Assembly (NCBI GenBank): GCA_039029455.1
Contig: JBCCGE010000108.1
Span: 1 to 10,455 of the forward strand
Length of the DNA stretch: 10,455 nucleotides
Direction: 5' to 3'
Source of the DNA: JBCCGE01 sp039029455
GTDB lineage: Bacteria > Pseudomonadota > Gammaproteobacteria > Arenicellales > Poriferihabitantaceae
The position numbers and the translations under genes are program-made. Below the pieces are notes generated by a model, which saw nothing but the letters and a program-made list of their open reading frames with translations, was not told the DNA's origin and ran no database searches. Within the stretch, counting starts at the first letter, position 1. Each line of letters starts with the position of its first letter. Positions 6,985-10,455 of this stretch are shown here, one piece after another.

Positions 6985-6997
6985 TCTGAGCCTCAGA
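6985..6997. promoter_or_regulatory. 13-base odd palindrome, operator candidate
   Basis: TCTGAG and CTCAGA flank a single central C. It lies about 20 bases upstream of the candidate -35 box of the aminotransferase unit, a usual position for an activator site. Confidence 0.3.
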
Positions 6998-7018
6998 AGT
7001 CCCGGTCGTAAGGCTCTG

Positions 7019-7048
7019 TTTAGATCCAGTGCGCACGGGAGTAATAAT
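7019..7048 (+). promoter_or_regulatory. Candidate promoter of the aminotransferase unit
   Basis: TTTAGA (7019-7024) and AATAAT (7043-7048) are 18 bases apart, matching the consensus at 4 of 6 and 5 of 6 positions. Transcription would begin near 7055 and give a leader of about 37 bases to the start at 7092. If so, the longer reading from GTG 7029 could not be translated from this transcript. Confidence 0.3.
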
Positions 7049-7080
7049 TTTTAGGCTCCGTCCCAGATCTAACTGTATTC

Positions 7081-7085
7081 AGGAG
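7081..7085 (+). promoter_or_regulatory. Shine-Dalgarno AGGAG that sets the aminotransferase start
   Basis: AGGAG stands 6 bases before the in-frame GTG at 7092-7094. It is the best ribosome binding site in the window. An overlapping ATG at 7090-7092 is out of frame. Confidence 0.65.
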
Positions 7086-7091
7086 AAAAAT

Positions 7092-8222
7092 GTGGCCGCT
7101 TTATTGAACGATATCGACCCCGAAGGCTTGCTCGAATATTCCGTCGTGTTTACCGATCGGTCCTTAAATTCTATGTCTTCGTCCTTTCAGACTGTGATGA
7201 ACGACATCTCGGGGATTCTCAAAGATGTCTACAAAGCCGAAGGGGTAGTGGTTGTTCCCGGCGGCGGGACCTACGGAATGGAGGCTGTGGCTCGACAATT
7301 CGCCAGAGACAAGCGTTGCCTCGTTATTCGAAATGGCTGGTTCAGCTTTCGCTGGTCGCAAATCTTTGATGCTGGGCGCATCCCTGCAGAAGCGGTCGTC
7401 TTGAAAGCAAGGCAAACGGGTGACAGTTCCCAGTCGCCGTTTGCACCAGTACCGGTAGAGGAAGTGGAAGCTGCTATTCGTGAACATCAACCGGATATGG
7501 TGTTCGCTCCGCATGTTGAAACATCGGCTGGCATGATGCTGCCCGACGATTATTTGAAACGTGTGACCGACGCCGTGCACGAAGTCGGAGGCATGATGGT
7601 GCTCGACTGTATTGCGTCGGGTACGATCTGGGTCGATATGCGGGAACTCGGTGTTGACGTGTTGATCAGTGCACCGCAGAAGGGTTGGAGTGCGTCTCCA
7701 TGTGCCGGACTGGTCATGTTAAGTGAGTTGGCGATGCAGCGCATTGCATCAACCAGCAGCGACAGCTTTGCCTGTGATCTGCTCAAATGGCTGCAAATAA
7801 TGCAGGCATACGAAAATGGAGGCCACGCCTATCACGCAACCATGCCGACAGATGCGCTGGCACAGTTTCGTGATGTCATGATTGAAACCCGCGAATACGG
7901 ATTCGACAGAGTCAAGGCCGAACAAATTGAGCTTGGTGCGGCGGTTAGAGCAGCTCTGGAAAAAAGAGGGGTAATCTCGGTAGCGGCTGAGGGGTTTCAG
8001 GCACCGGGAGTCGTGGTGAGCTACACCAATGATCCCGACATTAAAAATGGTCAGAAATTTGCTGCGGAAGGAATGCAGATTGCGGCCGGAGTGCCGCTGC
8101 AATGTGATGAGCCGGCCGATTTCAGTACTTTCAGGCTCGGTTTGTTCGGTCTGGACAAGTTACATAATGTTGATCGGACTGTAGCTCACCTGGAGAGAGT
8201 GCTTGATCGAATTATGAGCTGA
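7092..8222 (+). CDS. Class V PLP aminotransferase, alanine-glyoxylate/serine-pyruvate type
   Basis: A 376-residue fold-type I PLP enzyme when started at GTG 7092. The frame is open back to a GTG at 7029, but those 21 extra residues look unlike the family and the Shine-Dalgarno site favours 7092. Residues counted from 7092: glycine loop GGGTYG (57-62), PLP-ring Asp172 in VLDCIAS, Schiff-base Lys197 in SAPQKGW, and Arg348 in FRLGLFG, expected to hold the substrate carboxylate. Relatives transfer amino groups from alanine, serine or ureidoglycine (PucG) to glyoxylate or pyruvate, or use 2-aminoethylphosphonate; the exact substrate cannot be read here. The gene for a D-2-hydroxyacid dehydrogenase follows after 22 bases. 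A pair consisting of an aminotransferase and an oxoacid reductase would fit disposal of glyoxylate or hydroxypyruvate, which is an inference. Confidence 0.88.
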   Translation: MAALLNDIDPEGLLEYSVVFTDRSLNSMSSSFQTVMNDISGILKDVYKAEGVVVVPGGGTYGMEAVARQFARDKRCLVIRNGWFSFRWSQIFDAGRIPAEAVVLKARQTGDSSQSPFAPVPVEEVEAAIREHQPDMVFAPHVETSAGMMLPDDYLKRVTDAVHEVGGMMVLDCIASGTIWVDMRELGVDVLISAPQKGWSASPCAGLVMLSELAMQRIASTSSDSFACDLLKWLQIMQAYENGGHAYHATMPTDALAQFRDVMIETREYGFDRVKAEQIELGAAVRAALEKRGVISVAAEGFQAPGVVVSYTNDPDIKNGQKFAAEGMQIAAGVPLQCDEPADFSTFRLGLFGLDKLHNVDRTVAHLERVLDRIMS

Positions 8223-8244
8223 GTCCGTCACTAGAGATGCCTGC

Positions 8245-9207
8245 ATGAAAATAGTCATCAACGGAGCCGACAGTGCGGGGGATGTTCCGTGTTCGGATCT
8301 GATTCCGAGCTCATTTCAGGCGGTCTATGTAAATTCGGAAAATGCGCTGGCTGCTGCACTTCCGGGTGCAGAAGTCCTCGTTGGCTGGGCATTTGCAGAT
8401 CGTTCTCTGGAAAATTGTTTTCGCCACGCTGATCGCCTGAAGTGGGTTCACTGTTGTTCTGCTGGCGTCGATGCGGTGATGTTTCCTGCACTGCAGGAAA
8501 GTGATGTTATTGTCACCAATTCAAGAGGGTTATTCGACAAGCCAATGGCAGAGTACCTGCTCGGATACATGCTGGGTCAAAACAAGAAGTTTAACGATAC
8601 CCGGACCGGTCAGGTTTCAAAGAACTGGGCGTATCAGGAAACAATATCGCTACAGGGTCAAACCGCCGTTATTTTTGGAGTAGGCAGTATCGGTCGCGAG
8701 TTTGCGCGATATCTGAAGTTTATGGGCGTCGGCGTCAGTGGTGTGGGGCGCCGCTACCGTGAAAACGATCCGGACTTTGGTACCATCTTCGGGGCGGAAA
8801 GCCGACTCGAGGTCATTAAAGATGCTGATTGGGTTGTCGCAGTGATGCCGGATACCCCTGAAACCCATGATTACTTCGATTCTGAATTTTTCAACGCTAT
8901 GAAGGTGAGCTCGAGGTTTGTCAATCTTGGTCGCGGCACGGCGGTTGACGAGACGGCGCTGGCTGTGAGTCTGAACGAATCAAGGATAGCTGGTGCACTG
9001 CTGGATGTTTTTAAATCGGAGCCGCTGCCTGTGGATCATGCGTTTTGGGAATGCAAAAATCTGATGATCTCACCCCATATGTCCGGGGACTTTCAGGGTT
9101 ATCGCGAAGAACTTTTCAAAATATTTATCGCAAATCTTGAACGCTACAGCGGCGGTCTGCCTCTGCAGAACCCAGTCGATACACGGGTTGGATTTGCCGT
9201 TGGATAG
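8245..9207 (+). CDS. D-isomer-specific 2-hydroxyacid dehydrogenase (glyoxylate/hydroxypyruvate reductase-like)
   Basis: A 320-residue cytoplasmic dehydrogenase, similar in length and layout to GhrA, which reduces glyoxylate and hydroxypyruvate with NAD(P)H. The Rossmann loop GVGSIG is at 145-150. The catalytic triad is visible as Arg230 in NLGRGT, Glu259 in DVFKSEPLP, and His278 in SPHMSG. The substrate-domain motif HCCSAGVDAV is at 69-78. The strand after the Rossmann loop ends GVGRRY, with arginines where an acidic residue would favour NAD, so NADP use is likely. The ATG at 8245 has only a weak AGAGA (8233-8237) before it. It follows the aminotransferase gene by 22 bases, probably in the same transcript, and ends with TAG. 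The true 2-oxoacid is not certain. Confidence 0.9.
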   Translation: MKIVINGADSAGDVPCSDLIPSSFQAVYVNSENALAAALPGAEVLVGWAFADRSLENCFRHADRLKWVHCCSAGVDAVMFPALQESDVIVTNSRGLFDKPMAEYLLGYMLGQNKKFNDTRTGQVSKNWAYQETISLQGQTAVIFGVGSIGREFARYLKFMGVGVSGVGRRYRENDPDFGTIFGAESRLEVIKDADWVVAVMPDTPETHDYFDSEFFNAMKVSSRFVNLGRGTAVDETALAVSLNESRIAGALLDVFKSEPLPVDHAFWECKNLMISPHMSGDFQGYREELFKIFIANLERYSGGLPLQNPVDTRVGFAVG

Positions 9208-9294
9208 ATCAGCACACTATGTCCGGATGCGGTCCTGGTGGTCTGCGGGTTCTGCAAGCTGGTTTCAATTACGACCATTATCTGACTGACCTGG

Positions 9295-10455
9295 TTAGCG
9301 CATGCTGTCCAACGACATACGAAAACGCTGCATTCCTTCTTCGATGTCGCTGTCACCGAAATAGGCGAAACTGAGTCGAATGTACTGACTCAGGCTTCCG
9401 TCTGTCGTGAACGCGTCTCCGGAAATGAGTCCGAGGTCGTGCGCACTTGCGGTTTCAACGAGTTTGCGGCCGTCGAATCCCTTACCCATATTCAGCCAAA
9501 AGAAAAAGCCACCGTCAGGTATCTCCCATACTGCTTCGATCTCCCTTGCGAGCAAACTTTTGTGCATGGTATCGACACGTTGACGGTAAATAGCGATATA
9601 GCGATCCAGTACCTGCTGGAGGAGTCCAAGTTCTATAGCGCTACGCACAATCGCCGAAGTGAAGTGATTCACGGATCCTCCGCTGTCTACAAAACCTGTG
9701 AACTGCAATCGCGATCGAAATTCAGGGTTGCATTCAATCCAGCCTAACCGAAGACCTGGAGCGAGAATTTTCGAAAATGTGCCAAGCGAAAGAATGTTGC
9801 CAACGCTGCTGTAGCTCGACATGGGTGCCGGTAGTGATTTCATGCTGAAATTAAGCAGCTGGTAAACCTCGTCCGCAACCACAATGAAATCCAGATGACG
9901 ACTCAATTCAGCAAGACGCTGACGTTTTTCGTCGCTGAGTGTGATTCCGGTTGGGTTGTGAAAAGACGGCACGGTGTAGACAAGTTTGGGTGCGTGTTCG
10001 CTCACCAGCCGTTCAAGCTGATTTAAATTCATGCCATCGGATTCCATCCGCACACCAATCATTTTAAGACCGTGGTCTTCGAAAATCTGATGCGCCAGAA
10101 AGTACGTTGGTTGTTCGACAATAATTGTGTCGCCAGGCTTTGTGAATCGAGTGCACACCAGATCGAGCGCCATGGACGAACCTGCAGTCACAAACAGGTG
10201 GTCCGGGTCAGGCTGGTAGTTGTAATAGCCGGAGAGAAACCCGGCCAGGGCTCGATGAAACAATCCGTCACCTGCGTTGTAACCGTAGTTCAGGAAAGTA
10301 TTGTCATTTTGGCTGAGACTGTGATCGGCTGCCTTCGCAAGTATTTCGCGTGGCAGTATATCCAGGCCGGGGCCATTGCGACCATCAGGTAACTCAGTAT
10401 TGATGATTTTTGTCTCGCCAAGCTTTATTTTCTCTAGAGGTAGATTCTTTTGTGA
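9295..10455 (-). CDS. Class I/II PLP aminotransferase (2-aminoadipate/multi-substrate type), 5' end outside window
   Basis: The minus-strand frame is open from the right edge to TAA at 9295-9297, giving 386 visible residues. A TTG at 10261-10263 is internal: upstream codons continue with family-like sequence (KIKLGE, then LPDGRNGPGLDILPREIL and FLNYGYNAGDG), so only a short N-terminus is missing. Visible landmarks (numbered from the edge) are VTAGSS, HNPTG with Asn167, ADEVY with Asp195 and Tyr198, and the PLP-lysine Lys229 in LGTFSKILAPGLRLGW. The C-terminal GGFFFWL and QYIRLSF include the carboxylate-binding Arg. Similar proteins act on 2-aminoadipate, aromatic or branched amino acids. It resembles the catalytic half of MocR regulators, but sequence starting at IKLGE leaves no sign of a winged-helix domain in view. 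It converges on the hydroxyacid dehydrogenase gene with 87 bases between. Confidence 0.9.
   Translation of the reverse strand, partial: SQKNLPLEKIKLGETKIINTELPDGRNGPGLDILPREILAKAADHSLSQNDNTFLNYGYNAGDGLFHRALAGFLSGYYNYQPDPDHLFVTAGSSMALDLVCTRFTKPGDTIIVEQPTYFLAHQIFEDHGLKMIGVRMESDGMNLNQLERLVSEHAPKLVYTVPSFHNPTGITLSDEKRQRLAELSRHLDFIVVADEVYQLLNFSMKSLPAPMSSYSSVGNILSLGTFSKILAPGLRLGWIECNPEFRSRLQFTGFVDSGGSVNHFTSAIVRSAIELGLLQQVLDRYIAIYRQRVDTMHKSLLAREIEAVWEIPDGGFFFWLNMGKGFDGRKLVETASAHDLGLISGDAFTTDGSLSQYIRLSFAYFGDSDIEEGMQRFRMSLDSMR

Larger units (their letters stand above)
6788..7091. promoter_or_regulatory. Divergent control region between the hydroxylase/demethylase unit and the aminotransferase unit
   Basis: These 304 non-coding bases (taking the aminotransferase start as 7092) separate two divergent operons. 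They hold three inverted repeats and candidate promoters for both directions, listed separately. The heptamer CCGGTCG also occurs twice, at 6965-6971 and 7002-7008, 37 bases apart. No small ORF of interest or RNA gene was recognised in it. Confidence 0.6.

Noticed and set aside
9164..9256. Inverted repeat TGCAGAACCC / GGGTTCTGCA as a terminator between convergent genes
   Set aside because: The arms are perfect, but the loop is 73 bases, one arm is inside the dehydrogenase coding region, and no T-run follows. The 9208-9294 gap shows no good hairpin of its own.
10261..10263. TTG as the start of the class I/II aminotransferase
   Set aside because: The 64 codons upstream are open and read as family-like N-terminal sequence, so the TTG encodes an internal Leu.
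9295..10455. MocR/GntR-type transcription factor with an aminotransferase domain
   Set aside because: The visible N-terminal sequence looks like the start of a stand-alone aminotransferase, and no winged-helix sequence is in view. A domain beyond the edge cannot be fully excluded.

Overview
The window is about 10.5 kb of densely packed bacterial DNA of balanced base composition. It probably comes from a marine-type proteobacterium. This rests mainly on a DmdA-type demethylase, a family best known from marine Alphaproteobacteria and some Gammaproteobacteria; the sequence alone does not fix the taxon. There are no RNA genes, insertion sequences or CRISPR arrays. Ten genes can be supported, nearly all catabolic oxidoreductases or PLP enzymes. 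No transporter or regulator lies inside the window.

Layout: (1) positions 1-192, minus: the N-terminus of a DAO-type FAD oxidoreductase, cut by the window edge. (2) 193-463: a divergent intergenic region. (3) 464-3010, plus: a two-gene unit of an aldehyde dehydrogenase and an iron-containing alcohol dehydrogenase. (4) 2987-6787, minus: a tight four-gene unit, read right to left. It encodes an FMN-dependent alpha-hydroxy-acid dehydrogenase split by one in-frame TAG, a 5-hydroxyisourate hydrolase (transthyretin-like) homologue, a DmdA-type tetrahydrofolate-dependent demethylase, and a group A FAD aromatic hydroxylase like 3-hydroxybenzoate 6-hydroxylase. Its last codons overlap the alcohol dehydrogenase gene tail to tail by 24 bases. 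(5) 6788-7091: a divergent control region with several inverted repeats. (6) 7092-9207, plus: a class V aminotransferase (alanine-glyoxylate type) and a D-2-hydroxyacid dehydrogenase (GhrA-like). (7) 9295-10455, minus: a class I/II PLP aminotransferase, complete at its 3' end and running off the right edge.

How the genes may work together (inference): the minus-strand unit pairs a flavin hydroxylase with a hydroxyisourate-hydrolase-like ring-opening enzyme and a folate-dependent demethylase. The first two echo the FAD hydroxylase/HIU hydrolase pairs of purine breakdown (HpxO/HpxT) and of the methyluric acid pathway (TmuM/TmuH). The demethylase suggests a methylated substrate. The flanking alpha-hydroxyacid dehydrogenase, alanine-glyoxylate-type aminotransferase, GhrA-like reductase and alcohol/aldehyde dehydrogenases could handle small 2-hydroxy/2-oxo acids and aldehydes released later. 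No substrate can be proven from this window. The most notable points are this gene combination, the single amber codon in the FMN enzyme, and the altered C-terminal signature of the HIU-hydrolase homologue.
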